From: JAVWMQ01 sp036637375
GTDB lineage: Bacteria > Bacillota > Clostridia > Peptostreptococcales > Anaerovoracaceae
DNA: 6,807 nucleotides
Direction: 5' to 3'
Assembly: GCA_036637375.1 (NCBI GenBank)
Contig: JAVWMQ010000053.1
Span: forward strand, 1 to 6,807
The notes under the pieces were generated by a model. It worked only from the letters and a program-made list of their open reading frames with translations. It searched no databases and was not told the DNA's origin. The position numbers and the translations under genes were made by a program. Positions 1 through 6,720 of this stretch are shown piece by piece (the first letter of the stretch is position 1; the number at the start of each line of letters is the position of its first letter).

Positions 1-1
1 C

Positions 2-985
2 TTATTCGATGCCAAAGCCTACTGTGTTTTTAACTCTTGCTATTGTTTTTAGTGAGATTTCGTTTGCTCTTTGTGCGCCATCTCTTAGGATTTCTTTTAG
101 TTCCTCTGAGTGACGTATTTCGTTGAATTTTTCTCTAATTGGAGCTAGGGCTTCTATTGTAACGTTTACTAGGTCTTTTTTGAAGTCTCCGTAGCCTTTG
201 CCTACATATAGACGCTCGATTTCATCAAGTGGAATGTTTGCGAATACACTGTATATGCTCATTAGATTGCTTATTCCTGGTTTGTTTTCTGGGTCAAATT
301 TAACTATGCCCTCTGAATCAGTTGTAGCTTTCATTATAGCTTTTTTGATTTTTGCATCATCATCAAGTAGAGAAATTCTGCTTAGAGGATTTTCTGCTGA
401 CTTGCTCATCTTTTTGTTTGGATCGTCAAGAGCCATGATTTTTGCGCCTTCCTTTAGGAAACGTCCGTCTGGCATTACGAAAGTATCGCCATATTTGTTG
501 TTCATTCTACCTGCAATATCTCTGCAAATTTCGATGTGCTGTTTTTGGTCGATTCCTACTGGTACAACATCTGTATCATATAGTAGAATGTCGGCCGCCA
601 TTAGGATTGGGTATGTTAATAGTCCTGCTCCTACACTTTCTTGACCCTTACTTTTGTCTTTGAACTGTGTCATTCTAAATAGTTCGCCTGTGTAACTATG
701 ACAAGTCAATATCCAGCTTAGTTCTGCATGGCCTGGAACGTCTGATTGTACAAACACGATTGATTTTTTTGGATCTATTCCTATTGCTAGGTATAAAGCT
801 GCTACATCAAGTATGTGCTCCTTTAGTTCTTTTGGATCTTGTGGCACTGTAATTGAGTGCATATCTACGATACAGTAAATACATTCGTGATCGTCTTGAA
901 GTTCAACAAATTGTTTAAGTGCTCCAAGGTAGTTTCCTATGTGAATGTTACCTGTTGGCTGCACGCCTGAAAATACTCTTTTCAT
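2..985 (-). CDS. trpS: Tryptophan--tRNA ligase (TrpRS)
   Basis: Cytoplasmic class I aminoacyl-tRNA synthetase that activates tryptophan with ATP and charges tRNA-Trp. Read as 327 residues, the usual length for bacterial TrpRS. Visible landmarks are the N-terminal FSGVQPTGNIHIGN segment, whose HIGN at 15-18 is the class I HIGH-type signature; the AAD at 130-132, whose Asp is the family's tryptophan-indole contact; GIDQKQH at 144-150; and KMSKS at 192-196. A helical tRNA-binding C-terminal half follows, and the stop is TAA at 2-4. An in-frame ATG at 1021 would add 12 basic residues, but the ATG at 985 is preferred: it has GGAGG six bases upstream and gives the canonical MKRVFSGVQPTG start. The gene follows the sigma-factor gene after 80 nt with no obvious terminator, so read-through is possible. 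No T-box leader fits in the short spacer. Identity is certain from motifs; only the start was a choice. Confidence 0.98.
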   Translation of the reverse strand: MKRVFSGVQPTGNIHIGNYLGALKQFVELQDDHECIYCIVDMHSITVPQDPKELKEHILDVAALYLAIGIDPKKSIVFVQSDVPGHAELSWILTCHSYTGELFRMTQFKDKSKGQESVGAGLLTYPILMAADILLYDTDVVPVGIDQKQHIEICRDIAGRMNNKYGDTFVMPDGRFLKEGAKIMALDDPNKKMSKSAENPLSRISLLDDDAKIKKAIMKATTDSEGIVKFDPENKPGISNLMSIYSVFANIPLDEIERLYVGKGYGDFKKDLVNVTIEALAPIREKFNEIRHSEELKEILRDGAQRANEISLKTIARVKNTVGFGIE

Positions 986-1065
986 CCTTTTCCTCCATTT
1001 TTTTACTAAGCTTTTTTGCAAACTACTCTAATTTTGGCTCACTATTAGGGCAAGCCCTTTTAATC
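986..1065 (-). other. Spacer between sigma-factor gene and trpS, with a weak promoter candidate
   Basis: This 80-nt gap holds the trpS ribosome binding site and little else that is firm. On the minus strand TTGCCC (1048-1053) and TAGAGT (1025-1030) are separated by 17 bases and each matches the vegetative hexamers at four of six positions, so a weak separate trpS promoter is possible but unproven. A short GGGC/GCCC inverted repeat at 1048-1057 has no U-run after it in the direction of transcription, so it is not a credible terminator. The spacer is too short for a T-box riboswitch, which often controls synthetase genes in Bacillota. Confidence 0.3.
991..996 (-). promoter_or_regulatory. Ribosome binding site deciding the trpS start
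   Basis: On the minus strand this reads GGAGGA and ends five bases before the ATG at 983-985. It is the only good Shine-Dalgarno match near the possible trpS starts. It lies inside the 12-codon extension that the upstream in-frame ATG at 1019-1021 would create, which argues that the longer reading is not used. Confidence 0.85.
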
Positions 1066-1800
1066 TTAATTTGCTAATTCTTTTGCAAACTTTTCTAATA
1101 TCTTTTTTTCTGCACGAGAAATAGTCATTTGTGAAACACCAAGTTTTTTGGCAATTTCACTTTGACTTTGATCCTCAACAAATCTTTTTTTGAAAATATA
1201 TCTGTTTGTTCCTGTTAATTCTTTTAATACGTTTTGAATTATTTCTCTGTTTTCGATTCCTACATATCCTTTTTCTTCTTCTGCTGTGTATTTTTCAAAC
1301 ATTGAAGCGATTCCTTCATCACCGTTTTCTTCAAAAGTTTGATTCAAGCTAAGTGCGCCATAAGCTGCTCCGCTTTCCATTGCTCTCAATATAGTTTCTT
1401 CCTTTTCGTTTAAGAAATCTGCTATTTCGCTAACTTTTGGAACTCTGCCAAGCTGTCCTATTAGCTGTTCTTTGGCTTTTGGAATTGCAACTGAAAGTTC
1501 CTTTAGTCTCCTTGGAACTTTGACACTCCAGCCTTTGTCTCTAAAGTGTTTTTTTATCTCCCCTAAGATAGTTGGTGTTGCAAAACTGTTAAATTCAAAC
1601 CCTTTTGACGGGTCAAATCTTTCTACCGCAGAAATAAGAGCTAACGCTCCAACTTGATATAAGTCGTCATACTCAAAGCCTTTACCCAAATATTTCCTTA
1701 TTAAAATGTCAACCAGATACAGGTATTCTTCGACTATTAAATTTCGTTGTTCAATGTCTCCTGATTCCCTGTACTTTTCAAACATCTCTTGGTTTTTCAT
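1066..1800 (-). CDS. sigB: RNA polymerase sigma factor, SigB/SigF/SigG family (group 3)
   Basis: Alternative sigma factor of 244 residues that should direct core RNA polymerase to a specific promoter set. Region 2 spans roughly residues 20-95: YDDLYQVGALALISAVERFD at 44-63 is the core-binding region 2.2 type signature, and FATPTILGEIKKHFRDKGW at 73-91 is the region 2.3-2.4 melting and -10 recognition segment. The PRRLKEL linker (96-102) leads into region 3 (about 100-170). Region 4 has a helix-turn-helix at about 211-235 (SQSEIAKKLGVSQMTISRAE) for -35 contact. The layout matches SigB, SigF and SigG; the adjacent RsbW-like gene favours a SigB-like stress or stationary role over a sporulation sigma, but sequence alone does not settle this. 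The ATG overlaps the upstream stop as ATGA, with only a weak GGTGA seven bases upstream, which suggests translational coupling to the anti-sigma gene and hence matched levels. The sigB symbol is provisional. Confidence 0.9.
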   Translation of the reverse strand: MKNQEMFEKYRESGDIEQRNLIVEEYLYLVDILIRKYLGKGFEYDDLYQVGALALISAVERFDPSKGFEFNSFATPTILGEIKKHFRDKGWSVKVPRRLKELSVAIPKAKEQLIGQLGRVPKVSEIADFLNEKEETILRAMESGAAYGALSLNQTFEENGDEGIASMFEKYTAEEEKGYVGIENREIIQNVLKELTGTNRYIFKKRFVEDQSQSEIAKKLGVSQMTISRAEKKILEKFAKELAN

Positions 1801-2198
1801 ATGTTTTTCACCATTATTATGCTTTTATTACCGTTTTCGTCATTATTAATTTCAACTTTATCCATTAAACTTTTAATGACTGCAATACCTAGGTTTCCCT
1901 CGTTTGGACAATCCATACAAGGTGAACAGTTCTTTTTAATTGTGTGACAATCTGCGCTTGCTTTGATTTCAATTGTCATTTCTGGTTCTTTAAATTGTAT
2001 AATCATGTCATAGCATTTGCACCAATGTTCACTTCCATGGCATGTTATGTTTTTTGCTGCTTCTGCAACTGCCATTTCTATGTCCTCTACAGCTTCCATA
2101 TCAAAACCTGTAAGTGATGCTGCTGATCCAGCTGCTATTTTAATCACCTGGATAAATTCTGGTTCTCCAGGCACTGTCATACTAACTACTTTTGGCAT
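1797..2198 (-). CDS. rsbW: RsbW-like anti-sigma factor (GHKL ATPase/kinase fold), cysteine-rich variant
   Basis: Small cytoplasmic protein of 133 residues, expected to bind and inhibit the sigma factor encoded immediately downstream. In the RsbW/SpoIIAB family the protein also phosphorylates an anti-anti-sigma partner. Family features seen are the N-terminal VPGEPEFIQVIK strand-helix (9-20), the N-box helix EDIEMAVAEAAKNI (38-51) with Glu46 and Asn50, and a C-terminal G-box GNLGIAVIKSLMD (101-113). The part between the boxes is odd. I cannot find the DxGxG motif expected of the family, and the lid region holds Cys84, Cys91, Cys94 and Cys97 (CSPCMDC), with Cys53, Cys60 and Cys62 plus several His nearby. 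This could bind a metal or sense redox state, or simply be a clostridial subfamily trait. The start has AAAGGAG five bases upstream. The gene lies 29 nt after gyrA with no terminator, and no rsbV-type gene adjoins it. The fold assignment is good; active kinase function is uncertain. Confidence 0.85.
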   Translation of the reverse strand: MPKVVSMTVPGEPEFIQVIKIAAGSAASLTGFDMEAVEDIEMAVAEAAKNITCHGSEHWCKCYDMIIQFKEPEMTIEIKASADCHTIKKNCSPCMDCPNEGNLGIAVIKSLMDKVEINNDENGNKSIIMVKNI

Positions 2199-2227
2199 TT
2201 TTTCTCCTTTAATCCTTAAATATTTTT

Positions 2228-4684
2228 TTATTCTTCTTCATCTTCTTCTTGGATTACTTTTGCCATTGAAATTAATTCGGTATCTTCTGTTACCTTCATA
2301 ATTTTTACTCCTTGTGTTGCTCTTCCAAGTTTTGAAACTTCTTTTGCTCTAATCCTAATTATAATACCACTTGAATTTATTAGCAATACTTCATCATCAT
2401 TATCGACTACCATAGCACCAATTAGTTCGCCTGTTCTTTTGAACTTGCTCTTGTCGTATGTCAATACGCCTTTGCCTCCACGAACCTGGATTTTGTATTC
2501 TCCTACTGAAGTTCTCTTGCCGTAACCTTTTTCTGTTACTACTAGCAGTTCTTCGTCCTCTGAAACAAGTTCCATTGATACGATTTCATCGCCTTCGTCA
2601 AGTTTAATTGCTCTAACTCCACTAGCCACTCTACCCATTGTTCTAACATCATCTTCCATAAATCTGATGCTCTTGCCATGTTTAGTTACAATGATTATGT
2701 TATCGTTTCCTGAAGTTTCTCTAATTGAAATTAGTTCATCTCCATCTTTTAGCTTGATTGCTATAATTCCATTTTTACGGTTTGTATCAAAAGCACTTAA
2801 TGATGTCTTTTTGATAATTCCGTTTTTGGTTATTCCTATTAGATATTTGTTTTCGTCAAACTTCTTAATTGGAATAACTGCGTTAATTCTCTCTCTTTGC
2901 ATTAGGTTTAGGAAATTAACTGCTGGCGTTCCTTTGGCTGTTCTAGTTGCTTCTGGAATTTCGTATGCCTTGATTTTGTGGGCTTTACCGTAATTAGTAA
3001 AGAACATTAGGTAATCATGAGTTGATGTCATAATTAAATCCTTTACAAAGTCGTTGTCCCTTGTTGTAAGCCCTGCAATTCCCTTGCCTCCACGTTTTTG
3101 TGGTTTATATGTATCTGCTGGAATTCTCTTTAGGTAGCCTAAATGAGTTAAAGTTATTGCAACTTGCTGTTCCTCAATTAAATCTTCCTCGTCAAATTCA
3201 TCAATAGCAGCAACAATCTGAGTTCTTCTGTCGTCACCATATTTGTCACGAATTTCAATCATTTCATCTCTAACAACGCCCATTAGCTTCTTTTCGTCTG
3301 CCAATAGTGAGTTGTAGTATGTAATTCTTTCTTGTAATTCTGCATATTCTTTTTCGATTTTTTCACGTTCTAAGCCTTGTAATCTTGCAAGTCTCATATC
3401 TAAAATAGCTTGAGCTTGAATATCGCTTAGTTCAAATCTTTCGATAAGTTTTTCTTTTGCTCCACTATATGCTGATCTAATAATCTTGATTATTTCGTCT
3501 ATGTTGTCTAGTGCAATTCTCAACCCTTCAAGTAAATGCGCTCTCGCCTCTGCCTTGTTTAGGTCAAAAATCGTTCTTCTAGTCATTACATTTTTTTGAT
3601 GTTTTAGGAATTCATCAAGTATTTCGTATAGAGTTAGGACTTTTGGTTCACCGTTTACTAAAGCTAGCATTATCATACTGTAGCTGTCTTGTAACTGAGT
3701 GTGTTTGTAAAGTCTGTTAAGAGTTATTTGTGGATTTGCATCCTTTTTTAGCTCTATAACAATTCTCATTCCCTGCCTGTTTGATTCATCTCTAATTGTT
3801 GAAATTCCATCTACCTTTTTTTCCTTTACAAGCATTGCAATTTTTTCTATTAATCTAGATTTGTTTACTTGGAAAGGTATTTCTGTGACAACAATTTGCA
3901 TTCTGCCACGTTTTGTTTCTTCTATTTCTGTTTTTGAACGTACAACAACTTTGCCCTGTCCTGTTCTGTAGGCTTCCTTTGCGCTGTTTTTGCCCATAAT
4001 AATTCCGCCTGTCGGGAAATCAGGACCTTTGACAATTCCTACTAAATCATCAATTGTTGCATCTTCGTTTTCTATCATAAAAGCCGCTGCATCTATTACT
4101 TCTCTAATGTTATGAGGTGGGATAGATGTTGCCATTCCAACTGCTATACCGTTTGATCCGTTTACTAACAGATTTGGAATTTTTGCTGGCAAAACAGTTG
4201 GTTCTTGTTCTTCTTCGTCAAAGTTTGGTATGAAATCAACTGTTTCTTTTTCTATATCTCTAAGCATTTGTAGGGCAAAAGGCGTCATTCTTGCTTCTGT
4301 ATAACGCATTGCCGCTGCTCCGTCACCGTCTACTGAACCGAAGTTACCATGTCCGTCAACAAGCATATATCTAGTGCTAAAGTCCTGCGCCAGTCTAACC
4401 ATTGCATCGTAAATTGAGCTGTCACCATGAGGGTGATATTTACCCATTACTTCCCCGACAATACGGGCAGATTTCTTGTGTGGCTGATCTGGTGTATTTC
4501 CAAGTTCGCTCATTCCGTACAAAATACGTCTATGTACTGGTTTAAGTCCATCTCTTACATCTGGAAGGGCTCTCCCTACGATTACACTCATTGCATAATC
4601 TATGTATGAATTTTTCATTTCAGTATGAATTTCATGCTGAATCATTTTGTTATCTTCGTGTATCATTCCTAATTCTTTACTCAT
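2228..4684 (-). CDS. gyrA: DNA gyrase subunit A
   Basis: Breakage-reunion and DNA-wrapping subunit of DNA gyrase, acting with GyrB as an A2B2 complex to introduce negative supercoils. Its 818 residues fit a Gram-positive GyrA. The N-terminal winged-helix/tower part carries the quinolone-determining stretch GKYHPHGDSSIYDAMVRLAQ (81-100) and the catalytic tyrosine in AMRYTEA (Tyr128). The residues equivalent to E. coli Ser83 and Asp87 are Ser89 and Asp93, so no classic quinolone-resistance change is seen. A coiled-coil tower follows (about 370-490). The C-terminal beta-pinwheel starts near 500, with the gyrase-specific GyrA box QKRGGKG at 529-535, which separates it from ParC, and a related VRGGKG at 734-739. 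The protein ends in a short acidic tail (EEDEEE). The start is supported by a perfect AAGGAGG six bases upstream. It follows gyrB by 14 nt and is surely co-transcribed with it. Confidence 0.98.
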   Translation of the reverse strand: MSKELGMIHEDNKMIQHEIHTEMKNSYIDYAMSVIVGRALPDVRDGLKPVHRRILYGMSELGNTPDQPHKKSARIVGEVMGKYHPHGDSSIYDAMVRLAQDFSTRYMLVDGHGNFGSVDGDGAAAMRYTEARMTPFALQMLRDIEKETVDFIPNFDEEEQEPTVLPAKIPNLLVNGSNGIAVGMATSIPPHNIREVIDAAAFMIENEDATIDDLVGIVKGPDFPTGGIIMGKNSAKEAYRTGQGKVVVRSKTEIEETKRGRMQIVVTEIPFQVNKSRLIEKIAMLVKEKKVDGISTIRDESNRQGMRIVIELKKDANPQITLNRLYKHTQLQDSYSMIMLALVNGEPKVLTLYEILDEFLKHQKNVMTRRTIFDLNKAEARAHLLEGLRIALDNIDEIIKIIRSAYSGAKEKLIERFELSDIQAQAILDMRLARLQGLEREKIEKEYAELQERITYYNSLLADEKKLMGVVRDEMIEIRDKYGDDRRTQIVAAIDEFDEEDLIEEQQVAITLTHLGYLKRIPADTYKPQKRGGKGIAGLTTRDNDFVKDLIMTSTHDYLMFFTNYGKAHKIKAYEIPEATRTAKGTPAVNFLNLMQRERINAVIPIKKFDENKYLIGITKNGIIKKTSLSAFDTNRKNGIIAIKLKDGDELISIRETSGNDNIIIVTKHGKSIRFMEDDVRTMGRVASGVRAIKLDEGDEIVSMELVSEDEELLVVTEKGYGKRTSVGEYKIQVRGGKGVLTYDKSKFKRTGELIGAMVVDNDDEVLLINSSGIIIRIRAKEVSKLGRATQGVKIMKVTEDTELISMAKVIQEEDEEE

Positions 4685-4690
4685 GTTTGC

Positions 4691-4697
4691 CCTCCTT
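4691..4697 (-). promoter_or_regulatory. Consensus ribosome binding site of gyrA
   Basis: The minus strand reads AAGGAGG, a full anti-Shine-Dalgarno match, six bases before the gyrA ATG. It sits wholly within the 14-nt gap after the gyrB TAG stop. It selects the first methionine over the later in-frame Met7 and Met14, and supports independent efficient initiation rather than dependence on coupling. Confidence 0.9.
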
Positions 4698-4698
4698 C

Positions 4699-6636
4699 CT
4701 AAATGTCTAAGTGTTTAACATATTTTGCGTTTTCTTCAATAAATTTCTTACGTGGTGGAACTTTGTCACCCATAAGTGTTGTAAAAATTGAGTCTGCTGC
4801 TGCAATATCGTCTAATGTGATTTGAACTAGAGTTCTAGTTTCAAAGTTCATTGTTGTTTCCCAAAGCTGGTTATAGTCCATTTCTCCAAGACCTTTGTAT
4901 CTTTGAATGTTTACCTTGCCTGGCTGATCTGCAATTTCCGCAAGTTTCTTTTCCTGCTCTCTATCTGAATATGTGTAATATTCTTTGTTTCCCTTTTTGA
5001 TTTTAAACAAAGGTGGCTGCGCCGCATAAACGAATCCGCCTTCGATTAGTGGTGTCATATATCTGTAAAAGAACGTTAACAACAGAGTTCTAATGTGAGC
5101 TCCGTCAACGTCAGCATCGGTCATGATAATAATTTTGTGATATCTAAGTTTGCTAATATCAAAATCATCGCCAATTCCACAGCCAAATGCTGTAATCATA
5201 TTTTTGATTTCATCACTGTTCAAAATCTTGTCTAGCCTTGCTTTTTCAACGTTTAGTATCTTACCTCTAAGTGGTAATACTGCTTGTCTCTTTCTATCTC
5301 TACCTGATTTCGCTGAACCACCCGCTGAATCTCCTTCGACTAGGAAAATCTCTGATAGTTCTGGGCTTTTTTCTTGGCAATCTGCAAGTTTACCTGGCAA
5401 GCTTAATCCGTCTAGTACACTGTTTTTACGAGTAATATCTCTCGCTTTTCTAGCTTCTTCTCTAGCTCTTGCTGCCTGTAAAGCCTTCATCATAATTATT
5501 TTTGCTTGAGCTGGATTTTCCTGCAAAAATGCTGTTAAATTTTCGTTGGTCATTGTTTCTACAAAACCACGCATTTCACTGTTTCCTAGCTTTGCTTTTG
5601 TCTGTCCTTCAAACTGAGGATTTGTAAGTTTTACTGAAATTACAGCTGTAATTCCTTCTCTAACGTCCTCACCACTCAAAGACTGATCTGCGTCTTTCAA
5701 AAATTTATTTTTGCGGGCATAATCATTAAAAGTTCTAGTAAGCGCTGTCTTAAATCCTACCAAATGATAACCACCATCTGTTGTATTTATGTTATTTGCA
5801 TAAGACATTATAACTTCGCTGTACCCACCTGTATATTGAAAAGCGATTTCCACTTCCATATCGCCTATTCCTGTTTTGTCCTTGCCTTTACCAGAAAAAT
5901 AAACTATATCTTGGTGAATTGCTTCTTTGCTTTCGTTTTGGAATGCTACGTATTCTTTAATTCCACCCTCATAGTGGAATTCTTCTTTTTTCTTACGTCC
6001 TTCTCTTTCGTCTTTTAACTCAATTTTGATTCCTCTATTTAGGAATGCCATTTCTCTTAATCTAAACTGTAAAGTTCCATAATCAAACTCTGTTTCTTCA
6101 AAAATTTCTTCGTCTGGCCAAAAAACTGTTGTAGATCCTGTTTTGCGGCTTTCGCCTACTATGTGCATTGGTTCTACAATTTCTCCTCTTTCAAATGCCA
6201 AAGCATAAATGTTTCCATTTCTTTTAACTTCTACTTCCATTCTTGTTGATAGTGCATTTACTACTGATGCACCTACCCCATGAAGTCCGCCTGATACTTT
6301 GTATCCGCCGCCGCCAAACTTACCGCCTGCGTGAAGTACAGTGTGTATTACCTCAACTGCTGGTATTCCAAGTTTAGGGTGCATATCTACTGGCATTCCT
6401 CTACCGTTGTCCTCTACCTTAATTGAGTTGTCTTCCTGTATTGTTACTTTGATAATGCTACAATATCCAGCTAGTGCTTCGTCAACACTGTTGTCAACAA
6501 TTTCATAAACCAAATGATGAAGCCCTTTTTCTCCAGTTGACCCTATATACATTCCTGGTCTCTTACGAACTGGATCAAGTCCTTCTAAAACTTGTATTTG
6601 GTCGGCATTATATGTTTCTTTTTTTATTTCTGCCAT
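4699..6636 (-). CDS. gyrB: DNA gyrase subunit B
   Basis: ATPase subunit of DNA gyrase; ATP-driven dimerisation of its N-terminal gate powers strand passage with GyrA. Its 645 residues are typical of Gram-positive GyrB and it lacks the long insertion found in proteobacterial forms. The GHKL ATPase domain (about 1-230) shows the N-box EIVDNSVDEA with catalytic Glu45 and Asn49, EDNGRG at 75-80, and the glycine-rich lid GGLHGVGASVVNALS (116-130). Arg139 is the equivalent of the coumarin-contact Arg136 of E. coli. The transducer domain carries the ATP-contacting QTK at 345-347. The TOPRIM metal site shows EGDSAGGSAKSGR (434-446) and DADVDG (507-512). The tail QRYKGLGEMDYNQLWETTM (578-596) is the conserved GyrB C-terminal motif. 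PLRGK with Arg, not Lys, is usual in Gram-positive gyrases. The start is backed by GAGGTGA eight bases upstream. ParE is the alternative, but the adjacent true GyrA makes GyrB the clear call. Confidence 0.98.
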   Translation of the reverse strand: MAEIKKETYNADQIQVLEGLDPVRKRPGMYIGSTGEKGLHHLVYEIVDNSVDEALAGYCSIIKVTIQEDNSIKVEDNGRGMPVDMHPKLGIPAVEVIHTVLHAGGKFGGGGYKVSGGLHGVGASVVNALSTRMEVEVKRNGNIYALAFERGEIVEPMHIVGESRKTGSTTVFWPDEEIFEETEFDYGTLQFRLREMAFLNRGIKIELKDEREGRKKKEEFHYEGGIKEYVAFQNESKEAIHQDIVYFSGKGKDKTGIGDMEVEIAFQYTGGYSEVIMSYANNINTTDGGYHLVGFKTALTRTFNDYARKNKFLKDADQSLSGEDVREGITAVISVKLTNPQFEGQTKAKLGNSEMRGFVETMTNENLTAFLQENPAQAKIIMMKALQAARAREEARKARDITRKNSVLDGLSLPGKLADCQEKSPELSEIFLVEGDSAGGSAKSGRDRKRQAVLPLRGKILNVEKARLDKILNSDEIKNMITAFGCGIGDDFDISKLRYHKIIIMTDADVDGAHIRTLLLTFFYRYMTPLIEGGFVYAAQPPLFKIKKGNKEYYTYSDREQEKKLAEIADQPGKVNIQRYKGLGEMDYNQLWETTMNFETRTLVQITLDDIAAADSIFTTLMGDKVPPRKKFIEENAKYVKHLDI

Positions 6637-6720
6637 AAATTAGTTCACCTCTCCTTCGCCACTTTTGTAGCTATTTCCTTTGTTTTATCTTTTATTTACT
6701 TTTATTAACTTAAATGTGCG
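6637..6720 (-). promoter_or_regulatory. AT-rich leader upstream of gyrB
   Basis: This stretch separates the repeat array from gyrB. Apart from the ribosome binding site it is rich in A on the minus strand, with two near-identical decamers AGTTAATAAA and AGTAAATAAA at 6691-6710, followed by looser copies. A gyrBA promoter or its untranslated leader must lie here or in the repeats to the right, but no strong TTGACA/TATAAT pair is visible within this part itself. No open frame of note and no riboswitch fold that I recognise. Confidence 0.4.
6645..6656 (-). promoter_or_regulatory. Extended purine-rich ribosome binding site of gyrB
   Basis: The minus strand reads AAGGAGAGGTGA, in effect two overlapping Shine-Dalgarno matches, AAGGAG and GAGGTGA. 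The second lies at a normal distance, eight bases before the gyrB ATG, while the first is about 14 bases away. It fixes the start of gyrB and suggests high translation. Confidence 0.85.

Noticed and set aside
198..644. Plus-strand open frame of 148 codons inside trpS
   Set aside because: It lies wholly antisense to a certain trpS, shows no family motif and is hydrophobic and serine-rich, as expected for a shadow frame of AT-rich DNA.
1047..1061. Short inverted repeat AGGG-CAAG-CCCT followed by TTTT on the plus strand
   Set aside because: The stem is only about four base pairs, the T-run is on the wrong strand for the genes here, and no plus-strand gene needs a terminator.
2017..2301. Plus-strand open frame spanning the rsbW start and the gyrA end
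   Set aside because: It is antisense to two well-supported genes, has a low-complexity Leu/Ile-rich translation and no motif; the remaining plus-strand frames in gyrA, gyrB and the sigma gene are rejected for the same reason.
4385..4444. Possible quinolone-resistance change in GyrA
   Set aside because: The stretch reads GKYHPHGDSSIYDAMVRLAQ, keeping the Ser and Asp equivalent to E. coli Ser83 and Asp87; the GyrB Arg in PLRGK is normal for Gram-positive bacteria.
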